A stretch of 26,659 nucleotides of DNA from a virus. How positions within the stretch are numbered: the first letter of the stretch is position 1; each line of letters opens with the position of its first letter. Shown here one piece after another: positions 1-6,927 of the stretch. Location: positions 1-26,659 of IMG/VR virus record IMGVR_UViG_3300021134_000257. One strand, 5' to 3'. Below the pieces are notes generated by a model. It was not told where the DNA came from. It worked only from the letters and a program-made list of their open reading frames with translations, and did not search any database. The position numbers and the translations under genes are program-made.

Positions 1-369
1 ATGTGAGATGGTTAGAGGGTTCTTTGCGTTAGCGCCTGATACGTCAACTACAAGTGCTGTGTGCCATCCGGTTCCTGGTCCATAAACAATAACATCACCT
101 GGTTGAACTTGGTTAAGAGGAATTTTAGTTCCATGAGCAAGTAAAGTTCCTGTGTAACCCGTGTGATTGTACGATTGAGCGTTTGGGTCTGGTGCGCCAG
201 CCCAATTGTAGCAAAGGGTGACAAAAGCAGAGCAGTCAGCGTTAACCGGCAGTACGCCAGGCTTGCCAATGCCACTCATGCGTAGTGGTCCTTCGGTGTA
301 GTTAAACTTTTCGTGGTTAGATGCAGCCCATTTGGCCCAAGTTACAATATTATTGCGAACATCAGTCAT
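1..369 (-). CDS. NlpC/P60-like cell-wall hydrolase (endolysin), N-terminal part
   Basis: The gene starts at ATG 369 and runs off the left edge; 123 codons are visible. The protein contains VNADCSAFV (Cys46 as likely nucleophile) and, about 57 residues later, GWHTALVVDV (His103 as likely second catalytic residue). The segment before that His, QPGDVIVYG, is the typical strand entry of NlpC/P60 and related CHAP peptidases. Such enzymes cut peptidoglycan stem peptides or cross-links. No signal peptide is visible, so release would need a holin or a particle-borne route. The start has a clear site, TAGGAG, five bases before ATG and overlapping the stop region of the preceding small gene. Its place directly after the tail fibre genes fits a lysis gene; a virion-associated tail lysin is possible. 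The third catalytic residue and any wall-binding domain lie outside the window. Family assignment is from motifs only. Confidence 0.8.
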   Translation of the reverse strand, partial: MTDVRNNIVTWAKWAASNHEKFNYTEGPLRMSGIGKPGVLPVNADCSAFVTLCYNWAGAPDPNAQSYNHTGYTGTLLAHGTKIPLNQVQPGDVIVYGPGTGWHTALVVDVSGANAKNPLTISH

Positions 370-377
370 TGTTTCTC

Positions 378-557
378 CTAAGGAAGTGAATTAGCAAACG
401 TCTTTAAACAATCATTATTACAAAACACTACTATCCCTGGAAAAGCAGATTTAGGTTCTCCATTGACTGAAGTTTGAAGGTAAAAGAAATCAGACTCACC
501 GTCAAGAACTTCTTTACAACCATCACATGTAATTATACTTGAAGTAGTTATTCCCAT
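378..557 (-). CDS. small zinc-ribbon-like protein (59 aa), downstream copy of a tandem pair
   Basis: The short frame starts at ATG 557 inside the end of the previous mini-gene and ends at TAG 378, nine bases before the endolysin start. It encodes 59 residues with CDGC at positions 11-14 and CNNDC at 46-50, a four-cysteine set able to bind one zinc ion. The first 15 residues (MGITTSSIITCDGCK) match the upstream mini-protein almost residue for residue, so the two are a tandem duplication. No good ribosome binding site precedes its ATG, which suggests translational coupling to the upstream frame. Function is unknown. Small two-Cys-pair proteins are common in phage late regions, but I cannot name a family. 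Support rests on the preserved cysteine motif, the paralogous N-terminus and tight packing between two genes. Confidence 0.7.
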   Translation of the reverse strand: MGITTSSIITCDGCKEVLDGESDFFYLQTSVNGEPKSAFPGIVVFCNNDCLKTFANSLP

Positions 558-640
558 GAGTAGTATTTTATCATGGATGGGCTAATTACTTCTGTCTTGC
601 ATCCATCACAAGTAATTACGCTTGTTGTGTTGATTCCCAT
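548..640 (-). CDS. 30-residue mini-protein, shortened copy of the neighbouring zinc-motif gene
   Basis: ATG 640 follows a near-perfect ribosome binding site (AAGGAGG, four bases upstream) directly after the tail fibre stop. The frame encodes 30 residues ending at TAA 548. Residues 1-15, MGINTTSVITCDGCK, are nearly identical to the next gene, but the protein stops before any second cysteine pair and therefore has only half of a zinc site. It may be a decayed duplicate kept as a translational leader for the downstream gene, since the downstream ATG lies inside it, or a functional mini-protein that dimerises around a metal. The strong binding site and short coupling make translation likely. Function is unknown. 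Confidence 0.6.
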   Translation of the reverse strand: MGINTTSVITCDGCKTEVISPSMIKYYSWE

Positions 641-649
641 TATGCCTCC

Positions 650-2734
650 TTAGACGATTCCTACAACACTAAGTGTAGAGAAGTTTATTTGACCAGTTCC
701 TGTGTTCCAGTTGCATCTCATTGTCATTGTTGAATTTGTTACTACTGGTGAAAGTGGCACATAAACAAGCGACCCTGAATAAGTATTTCTAGTGGTTGTT
801 AATGCTTGACCAATCGCAAAGTTTGCAACAAGGGCGTTACTTGGCCCTTCAATAATGTTTACAGAAAGAGTTGCGGAAGCAGATTGAGCATTTGCTTGAC
901 CCATAGAAAAAGTAATTAAAAACTTTGAATAAACGTATGTATCTGTATTAAAAACAACACTGTTAATTGCTACTGGGGAAGTTCCCACCGGAAGGGCTGT
1001 TGATTGAGGATTTGCACTCCACGCATCATTGTTTGGCGTAGAACCTGCAATGGCGACGATTGTGTATTTTTTTAGAGAATCATTCCATTGAACCGCACCG
1101 TTTCCACCACCGTTAGGCGAAGGTGTAAAAGTGTATTTACCGCCATCCCAATAAAGAATTGAACCATTACCAATAGAGCCAAATCCAGGAGTTGAACTCA
1201 TGTTTGTAAAAAGCCATTGCTGAGAAAGGTTATCCCAATACATAAGGCTTCCGTTAGACGGACTTGTGGTTCCGCTAACAGCCATACCTTGAATCTTGGC
1301 AACCGTTGGATTTGGGTAAGTTCCTGAAAGGTCACCACCAGCTGCACCTGATGGTGATGCCGCAGCTGGAGCCCAAGCCGTACCGTTCCATGTAAGAACG
1401 TATCCGGTAGTTGCACCAGTAGTTGTTCCCAAAGGCGAGCCGTTAATCTTGGCAACCGTTGGATTTGGGTATGTTCCAGTTAAGTTTCCACCAGCAGAAC
1501 TTCCAGAAAGAATTGGAGTTACAGCCGTGTATGAACTTCCGTTCCATTGAAGTATTTGTCCATTTGATAGAGAAACACTAGAAGTCCAGAAACCTCCATT
1601 CCAATACATAACTGAGCCGTTGCCAGTTGGAGCTCCTGTAGAGATAATTGCATTAGTGCCTGCATATGTGGAATAATAAAGAAAGTTTCCATTTGATATA
1701 GTAGTAAGGTTTAATGTATTGCCTTGCAATTTTGCAATTGTTGGGTTAGGGTATGTACCAGTTAAGTCACCGGCAGCAGTAGTTCCTGAAACTACAGGTG
1801 TTACTGCAATATATGAACTACCGTTCCATTGAAGTATTTGTCCGGTTCCAGGCGTTGCCGTTTGCACCCACCCAGCAGTGTTCCAATAAAGCATCTGCCC
1901 TGCAGCAGTCGGCGCCGCAAAAGGAGACCAAGAAAAACTTGTAGTACTATAACCAAGAAGACTTCCATTTGAAGGCGCGTTACTTCCTGTAACATTTAAT
2001 GTGTATCCTTGAAGTTTATTAACTGTCAAGTTTGAATAAAGACTACTTGCAAGGTCGCCGGTTGCAGTTGATGAAGTTGTAAGAACTGTTTGCGCTGTGT
2101 AAGAACTGCCATTCCAAACTAGTACTTGTCCGGTTCCAGGTGTTGCTGTTTGAATCCAACTGGCACTATTCCAATAAAGCATTTGTCCAGCGGCAGTTGG
2201 TGCTGCAAAAGGAGACCATGTAAAACTTGTAGTGCTGTACCCAAGAAGACTTCCATTTGAAGGAGCAGAATACCCAGTAACATTTAATGGGTATCCTTGA
2301 AGTGCATTTACAGTAGTTACTCCTGTGTTAGTTGTTGTGACATCAAATAAAAGAGATTGCGGAGTCCATGTTGAAGTTGAGTTGTTATAAATAAGAATTT
2401 GAGCATCAGTAGGCGCCGTTGCTGAGACTGCTTTACCTTGAATTTGTGTTGCGTTTCCAGTTCCTCCAGAAGAAGGAGACCATGCAGTTCCATCCCATGC
2501 AAGAACATAACCTACAGTTGCTCCTGTAGTAGTTCCGAGTGGAGAACCGTTAATTTTTACAACGTGAGCAGAAACTGCGCCACTGCCAGTTGCAGTAACA
2601 TCTCCAGTAAGTGCTGTAATGCCTGAACTTCCTCCTCCTCCAACAGAAGAAACCGGCGTCCACACTGCATCTGAACCTTTACCGGTTGACGTTAAGTAAA
2701 GTCCTTTTGTATTTGTTTGTGGAATGTTACTCAT
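650..2734 (-). CDS. repeat-rich tail fibre protein
   Basis: A 694-residue protein rich in Gly, Ser, Thr and Asn. Several modules of the type GDLTGTYPNPTVAKLQG recur (about residues 320-480), alternating with units such as GQILQWNGSSYTAV and GSLLGYSTTSFSW; these are characteristic of trimeric phage fibre shafts. Residues 148-243 and 244-339 form two direct 96-residue repeats. The last 125 or so residues lack the repeats and look like a globular tip, probably the receptor-binding end. The N-terminus (MSNIPQTNTKGLYLTSTGKG) presumably docks to the tail tip. ATG 2734 follows AAAGG at seven bases, just after the stop of the preceding C1q-like gene. It is the last large structural gene before the small zinc-motif genes and endolysin. 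Role in host recognition is inferred from composition and position. Confidence 0.8.
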   Translation of the reverse strand: MSNIPQTNTKGLYLTSTGKGSDAVWTPVSSVGGGGSSGITALTGDVTATGSGAVSAHVVKINGSPLGTTTGATVGYVLAWDGTAWSPSSGGTGNATQIQGKAVSATAPTDAQILIYNNSTSTWTPQSLLFDVTTTNTGVTTVNALQGYPLNVTGYSAPSNGSLLGYSTTSFTWSPFAAPTAAGQMLYWNSASWIQTATPGTGQVLVWNGSSYTAQTVLTTSSTATGDLASSLYSNLTVNKLQGYTLNVTGSNAPSNGSLLGYSTTSFSWSPFAAPTAAGQMLYWNTAGWVQTATPGTGQILQWNGSSYIAVTPVVSGTTAAGDLTGTYPNPTIAKLQGNTLNLTTISNGNFLYYSTYAGTNAIISTGAPTGNGSVMYWNGGFWTSSVSLSNGQILQWNGSSYTAVTPILSGSSAGGNLTGTYPNPTVAKINGSPLGTTTGATTGYVLTWNGTAWAPAAASPSGAAGGDLSGTYPNPTVAKIQGMAVSGTTSPSNGSLMYWDNLSQQWLFTNMSSTPGFGSIGNGSILYWDGGKYTFTPSPNGGGNGAVQWNDSLKKYTIVAIAGSTPNNDAWSANPQSTALPVGTSPVAINSVVFNTDTYVYSKFLITFSMGQANAQSASATLSVNIIEGPSNALVANFAIGQALTTTRNTYSGSLVYVPLSPVVTNSTMTMRCNWNTGTGQINFSTLSVVGIV
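1718..2293 (-). repeat. two tandem 288-bp direct repeats inside the tail fibre gene
   Basis: The stretches 2293-2006 and 2005-1718 encode 96-residue units that begin YPLNVTGYSAPSNGSLLGYS and YTLNVTGSNAPSNGSLLGYS and both end KLQG. The DNA is also alike: the segment around 1921 (aaggagacc) recurs at 2209, an offset of 288 bases, and the words acttccatttgaagg and catttaatg are shared. Units are intact in frame, so copy number could change by recombination without breaking the gene. Confidence 0.85.
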
Positions 2735-2743
2735 AACTTACCT

Positions 2744-3253
2744 TTATTGCGCACTCACTAATACTACTGACATATACGTAAGAAAAGTTCCAGTTGTGGC
2801 AAGTGAATCTTGAATTCCATAAATGTAAAGACCATTTGATGCAATTGCAGAAAGCGTGACCGGAGTACTGTTAGCAGAAAGATGCACAATGTCAGAAACT
2901 ACACTTGTGTATCCATTTACTGTTGCAATTGTTTGAACTGTTGTTCCTTTAGCTTTTATTGTTCCACCAAGTGTAATAACTGCTTGTCCGTATGTGCCTG
3001 CCGATGGACTTACATACGGAGCAGTTCCAGTTGCGCCAAAAGTTATTGCGCCAGACACTTGATAATAACCAGAAGTTGGCACGACAATTCCTGATGCAGA
3101 TGCGGTTGCTCCATTTGCAACTTCAGTTGTTACATTCCAAGGAACCACCGTCGTTCCAGAAATAGTTGTTGCATAAACGTAAGAAACACGAGCAAGTGGT
3201 TGCCCTGCTTTTGGTTTTATTGTACTAGAAAGATAGTAGAGTTCTGCTTCCAT
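2744..3253 (-). CDS. C1q-like tail-tip protein (third of three paralogues)
   Basis: A 169-residue protein, beta-rich and without cysteine. It shares with the two genes upstream the N-terminal block (here MEAELYYLSSTIKPKAGQP then LARV), the central phrase SGIVVPTSGYYQVSGAITF, and a closing strand YMSVVLVS. The pattern of a Trp, then G..VP..GyY.v, then a D.V.L turn and a final hydrophobic strand resembles C1q/TNF-like jelly rolls, which occur as trimeric host-binding tips in phage tails. The start ATG 3253 has GGAG only three bases upstream (TTAGGAGATTATG), overlapping the stop of the 743-residue gene. Probable role: trimeric appendage or fibre tip contacting host surface glycans. The fold is inferred from pattern, not from a search. 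Confidence 0.65.
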   Translation of the reverse strand: MEAELYYLSSTIKPKAGQPLARVSYVYATTISGTTVVPWNVTTEVANGATASASGIVVPTSGYYQVSGAITFGATGTAPYVSPSAGTYGQAVITLGGTIKAKGTTVQTIATVNGYTSVVSDIVHLSANSTPVTLSAIASNGLYIYGIQDSLATTGTFLTYMSVVLVSAQ

Positions 3254-3259
3254 AATCTC

Positions 3260-5491
3260 CTAAGGACTCACATACACAATTGATAAATAAGTCAAATTAG
3301 GGAGCCCAGTGGTTCCGTTTCCCCAAGCATAAACTTGACCACTATTTGTTGTTGCGTAAGCAGTAATTACAGCCGTCACTGATTCATTTTGCGTAAGGTA
3401 CACAAGGTCAGAAACAAGAACTCCGTATTCCAATGCTGTAGTTTGCTGGTTAATTTGGTTACTTCTTGCAATCAAAGTATCATTAGCATAAATATCCATA
3501 TAAGCATAAGAACCTGAAGTTAAGTTTCCGTAAGAAATTGAACTTGTAGAACTTAATTCTGCTCTTCCAATAACTTTGTACCAACCAGTTTTAGGCACTG
3601 TAAATCCGTCACCACTTGCAATCATTCCATTTACACAAAAAACTGCTGGTTGGCTCCAAGTTATTTCTGTTTGTGTGACTCCTGTATACGCAGTATCATA
3701 TGTTGTAACTGTGCCAGTACTAAATGTGTTTCCAAACACATAAGGAAGTGAAGTCCCAGCAAGTTGATTTTCGTAACTAAAAGTAGTAGGATTTGGCACA
3801 GAAAGAACTGTTACTGGAGAGTTGTTAAATCCAGAAAGAGAACTAATGTTTCCGCCTGCAATAGTTGCATTTGCAGAGTTTAAGTAAGAAAAATTATAGC
3901 CATCAATGTATGAAATTCCAGTTTGCAACCCATTAAATCCAGATAGTCCAGTAACATTAAATCCTACAACTGGTGTTTGGCTTGTATCGATTGAAGAATC
4001 ATACGTGAAGTTTAAAGAATCATTTACTGTAATGTTTGCTCCAGTTACTGTGAATCCTGATACTCCAGAAACATTTCCTCCAGATGCGGAACTTGCAATA
4101 GTGCTAGCATACGTAAGTGAAAGACTTGTTGGCACAGTTGTAATTGCGTATGTGCCACTAAATCCAGTTCCGTAAGACCATGTCCCACCGTAAGCAATTT
4201 GCGTTTGAGTTGAAGGAATAGAAAATGAAGTTGATGAAATAGGAGTTATTGTGTATGTTCCGCCGTAAGGAGAAGCTTGAGTTCCAACGTATCCAATAGA
4301 CATAGTGGAATGATTAGTAGTTCTAAAATAACAAGTTGTGGAAAAACTAAATGTTGGATATGTTTTACTTCCAATTACTACTGTGCCTGTACTTGTGACA
4401 ATTTGATTTCCATTAAATCCAGAGTTTCCACTCCAAGTTGCCGATGTTAAAAAAGCATCAAAAGAACTGAATGCAGTACGAACTTGAACAATTGTTGAAG
4501 ACGGACATGAATCAACAGTCCATGTTCCGTTGTATTTAGAATTTGTACCGGTGAGACCATTAACAGTAAAACTACTGCCTGGAACTAAACCGTGGTCATG
4601 TTGTGTGTAGTACCATACAGTAAAACCTGTAACAGGACTTCCAACAATTTCTGAAAGATTACCTGATGTTGAGACACCAGAAATGTTAACTGTATTTCCA
4701 GTTGATGCGCCATACGGAAGAGTTGCTGCATCTACAACAACAGTTGCAGTAGTAGTTCCTGTGTTTCCAGAAGTAGTAATTCCTGGCACAGTTCCTTGAT
4801 AAATAATGCTGTATCCAGCGGACCCTCCTGCAATTGTCACTGTGACTGCTGTTGTTGGTGCGTTTGAAGTAACAACTAAAGCATTGCCAGATGACGGAGT
4901 GTTTGGAGTAATTGAAGAAATTGAACCTGAGCCAGAAGGAACATACACGGTAACATTTTCTCCAACAGTTAATGTGTGCGGTGAAGAAGTATTGACTGTG
5001 ACTGCGCTTCCGTCTCCACTAATATCAACAATACCAGAAGAAATAGTCGAAAGATTATAAGAAATGCTTGCGGTGTTACCAGTTACAAATCCATGATTTG
5101 TAGTTGTGGTGACAGTGGCTGTTGAGCCATCTCCAACAATTGAAGCACCTGAAAGATTAACTGTATTATTTGCAATTGTAACTGCTGCATTGTCTTGTAG
5201 AACATGAGGCGTAGTTGTAGTGACAATTGCTGTTGTACCATCTCCAATAATAGTTGCAATTGAAGAGTTTGTTAAGTTATTTGCAATAGTGACAACTTCT
5301 CCGGGAACAAGTCCGTGAGAAGACTGAGTTGTAAGAGTTACAGTTGAAGCATTTTCAAGCGCAGAAATTGAAAACACGCCGATATTAGTTGCACTATTTG
5401 TGATGAGTTGAGAACCATAAAGAGCAATACGGCCTGCAGGTATTCTAAGATTTTCTTGATTAAATAAAAGATAAGAAAGTTCAGCGTCCAT
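3260..5491 (-). CDS. C1q-like tail protein with a very long repeat insertion
   Basis: A 743-residue protein. Residues 1 to about 35 (MDAELSYLLFNQENLRIPAG then RIALYG) and about 620-743 (W-QPAVF, then GFTVPKTGWYKVIGRAEL, ending YLSIVYVSP) align with the complete 164- and 169-residue paralogues on either side. Between them lie roughly 540 residues of beta-rich repeats. The first part has units of about 35 residues with GDGSTATVTTTTNHGFVTGN-type phrases; the middle has longer units such as HDHGLVPGSSFTVNGLTG. These resemble the 'HGL/HGF..Gd.V.I..' repeats known from large phage and bacterial surface proteins. The insertion sits in the loop after the first beta strand of the C1q-like unit. The start ATG 5491 has only a weak binding site. 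It probably forms a long side fibre; function is inferred. Confidence 0.65.
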   Translation of the reverse strand: MDAELSYLLFNQENLRIPAGRIALYGSQLITNSATNIGVFSISALENASTVTLTTQSSHGLVPGEVVTIANNLTNSSIATIIGDGTTAIVTTTTPHVLQDNAAVTIANNTVNLSGASIVGDGSTATVTTTTNHGFVTGNTASISYNLSTISSGIVDISGDGSAVTVNTSSPHTLTVGENVTVYVPSGSGSISSITPNTPSSGNALVVTSNAPTTAVTVTIAGGSAGYSIIYQGTVPGITTSGNTGTTTATVVVDAATLPYGASTGNTVNISGVSTSGNLSEIVGSPVTGFTVWYYTQHDHGLVPGSSFTVNGLTGTNSKYNGTWTVDSCPSSTIVQVRTAFSSFDAFLTSATWSGNSGFNGNQIVTSTGTVVIGSKTYPTFSFSTTCYFRTTNHSTMSIGYVGTQASPYGGTYTITPISSTSFSIPSTQTQIAYGGTWSYGTGFSGTYAITTVPTSLSLTYASTIASSASGGNVSGVSGFTVTGANITVNDSLNFTYDSSIDTSQTPVVGFNVTGLSGFNGLQTGISYIDGYNFSYLNSANATIAGGNISSLSGFNNSPVTVLSVPNPTTFSYENQLAGTSLPYVFGNTFSTGTVTTYDTAYTGVTQTEITWSQPAVFCVNGMIASGDGFTVPKTGWYKVIGRAELSSTSSISYGNLTSGSYAYMDIYANDTLIARSNQINQQTTALEYGVLVSDLVYLTQNESVTAVITAYATTNSGQVYAWGNGTTGLPNLTYLSIVYVSP

Positions 5492-5500
5492 AAATATTTT

Positions 5501-5995
5501 CTACGAGCAAACGTACGTTAAAGATAAGTAAGAAGAAGCCGTGTCTGAAACTCCAGCAGTCCATAAATAAATAGAACCGCCAGATGAAGCAGTAACTAAA
5601 GCTTTAACAACTCCTCCTTGTGGGACGTACACTAAATCTGCTGCTGCACTTGTGTATAAAGAATTAGATGCTGATTGAGCAATTGCCGTTCCTTGACTAT
5701 AGTTTATTCCATTCACAATTAAGTCTATTCTACCAAACGAACCTGAAGCAGGCCCAGAATAAGTAGAGCTAGAACTCGAACTAAATGTTGCTAATGCTTG
5801 CACAAGATAGTAACCTTGAAAAGGCACGGTAATCCCAGATGTTGCAGCAATCATTCCGTTTGTTGCAAAATCCGTGGCATTCCAAGTAGGAGAAAGAGTA
5901 GTTGAAATTAGTTGAGCACTTGTTGTATGCACTCGAGCTACTGGCTGGTTAACAGGTACGTTTTTTGTAAGTAGATAAAGAGTTCTTACATCCAT
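5501..5995 (-). CDS. C1q-like tail-tip protein (first of three paralogues)
   Basis: A 164-residue protein with the N-terminal block MDVRTLYLLTKNVPVNQPVA followed by RVH, a central SGITVPFQGYYLVQALATF, DLVYVPQGGVVKALV and a last strand YLSLTYVCS. These are the shared landmarks of the three-gene family here and fit a C1q/TNF-like jelly roll. The ATG at 5995 overlaps the stop of the previous gene (TAATG), so it is translationally coupled. It is the shortest and simplest version of the family and gives the boundaries against which the long insertion in the next gene can be seen. Likely role: trimeric tail-tip or fibre-tip domain for host attachment. No catalytic motif is visible. The fold assignment is by pattern only. 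Confidence 0.65.
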   Translation of the reverse strand: MDVRTLYLLTKNVPVNQPVARVHTTSAQLISTTLSPTWNATDFATNGMIAATSGITVPFQGYYLVQALATFSSSSSSTYSGPASGSFGRIDLIVNGINYSQGTAIAQSASNSLYTSAAADLVYVPQGGVVKALVTASSGGSIYLWTAGVSDTASSYLSLTYVCS

Positions 5996-6861
5996 TATGA
6001 AAGTTCCATTGTTGAAGTAAGTATCATCATTGGCTGGTTGTTTAATCCAGCAATACCGTCATAAAAATGAGAAGTTAAAGATGATGTTGTGTTTTTTCCA
6101 GTTGGGTCATATGTTACATCAGCAATGTATTGAATTGCTCCGCATGGATTTGTATACTTTACTGTAGACCATCTTGCAATGTTATCTTCAACAAATCCCA
6201 TAAAGTTTGGGAATGGCGAATTTGTAGCAGAAAAAAGAACTAATGAAAGCATTTGGTTATTTGTGTTAGAAGACCAGCCATTAACTGTTTGCACAACATA
6301 CGGTGGGAACGTGTACGTTAAAGAAGGAGATTCATCTGAATCTGGAACATAAACACGAGTATCTTGAAGAGCAATGTTAACTCCAAAATTAGTTCTTGTA
6401 CCGCCAGATTCAGTTAATACTAAGAATTTTCCAGTTACATTTGAAGGAAGAGGAATGTCAATCCATGTTGAAGGATAAATAAATGATGCAAATCCATAAC
6501 TTGAAAGAAGTGATAGCGTTCCATCATCATTAAGAAAAACTACAGCATTTGTTAATGCATCGTAAGCAGAAACTCCACCGTAAAAAGTGGCAAGTGACAT
6601 TATGTTATCACTTGTGCATGCACCATCTTTACTAAGACCAATGACTGAAGTATTTGTAATTATGTTATTGCCTTGCACTCCAAGAATTAGTTGATATTCG
6701 TCAACAAATCCTTCTACATCTGCATCGCTAAACAACGGGTTGTAGTACTGCGTTATAACATTTTGCCAAGACCCAACTTGAAAAACGCTATTACCATCAA
6801 TCCATGTTGCCATGCAATAAAGAGTAAGAAATCCCATGTCAGTTGTGTCTCTTACATACAC
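5995..6861 (-). CDS. tail protein segment in frame with the preceding kelch-like gene (possible readthrough part)
   Basis: The frame from GTG 6861 gives 288 residues, starting MYVRDTTDMGFLTLYCMATW. GGAA about five bases before that GTG could serve as a binding site. However, the frame is the same as that of the preceding 446-residue gene and stays open back to its TGA stop (6925-6927), only 21 sense codons away. Those codons encode DTGQGRPFQRSSLCSFSVGN followed by L, which reads like the start of a kelch blade (LP, then a GN-LVYV strand) continuing from the preceding protein. So this is either a separate GTG-started gene or the C-terminal third of one roughly 755-residue protein. The content is beta-rich, with no recognised catalytic motif. 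It belongs to the tail-tip adhesin set by position. Confidence 0.6.
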   Translation of the reverse strand: MYVRDTTDMGFLTLYCMATWIDGNSVFQVGSWQNVITQYYNPLFSDADVEGFVDEYQLILGVQGNNIITNTSVIGLSKDGACTSDNIMSLATFYGGVSAYDALTNAVVFLNDDGTLSLLSSYGFASFIYPSTWIDIPLPSNVTGKFLVLTESGGTRTNFGVNIALQDTRVYVPDSDESPSLTYTFPPYVVQTVNGWSSNTNNQMLSLVLFSATNSPFPNFMGFVEDNIARWSTVKYTNPCGAIQYIADVTYDPTGKNTTSSLTSHFYDGIAGLNNQPMMILTSTMELS

Positions 6862-6924
6862 AAGATTTCCAACACTAAAACTACAAAGACTTGAACGTTG
6901 AAATGGTCTTCCTTGGCCCGTGTC

Positions 6925-6927
6925 TCA
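6925..6927 (-). other. in-frame TGA between two parts of a kelch-like tail protein
   Basis: The 446-residue gene ends CCA TGA, and the same frame continues without another stop for 310 codons to 5995. The bases after the stop are GAC ACG GGC. Several unrelated genes in this window end with TGA (at 10099, 15059, 19150 and 24014), so TGA is an ordinary stop here and is not reassigned across the phage. The site may be a readthrough codon, a nonsense mutation (CGA to TGA would restore Arg), a sequencing error, or simply a gene boundary. Confidence 0.5.

Noticed and set aside
48-275. Minus-strand 75-codon frame at the left edge
   Set aside because: It is an out-of-frame shadow of the endolysin, whose frame carries the catalytic Cys and His motifs and a good start site.
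4920-5400. Repeated short units considered as a possible CRISPR-like or regulatory repeat array
   Set aside because: The repeats are in phase with the protein, diverged between copies and have no constant spacers; they are protein repeats.
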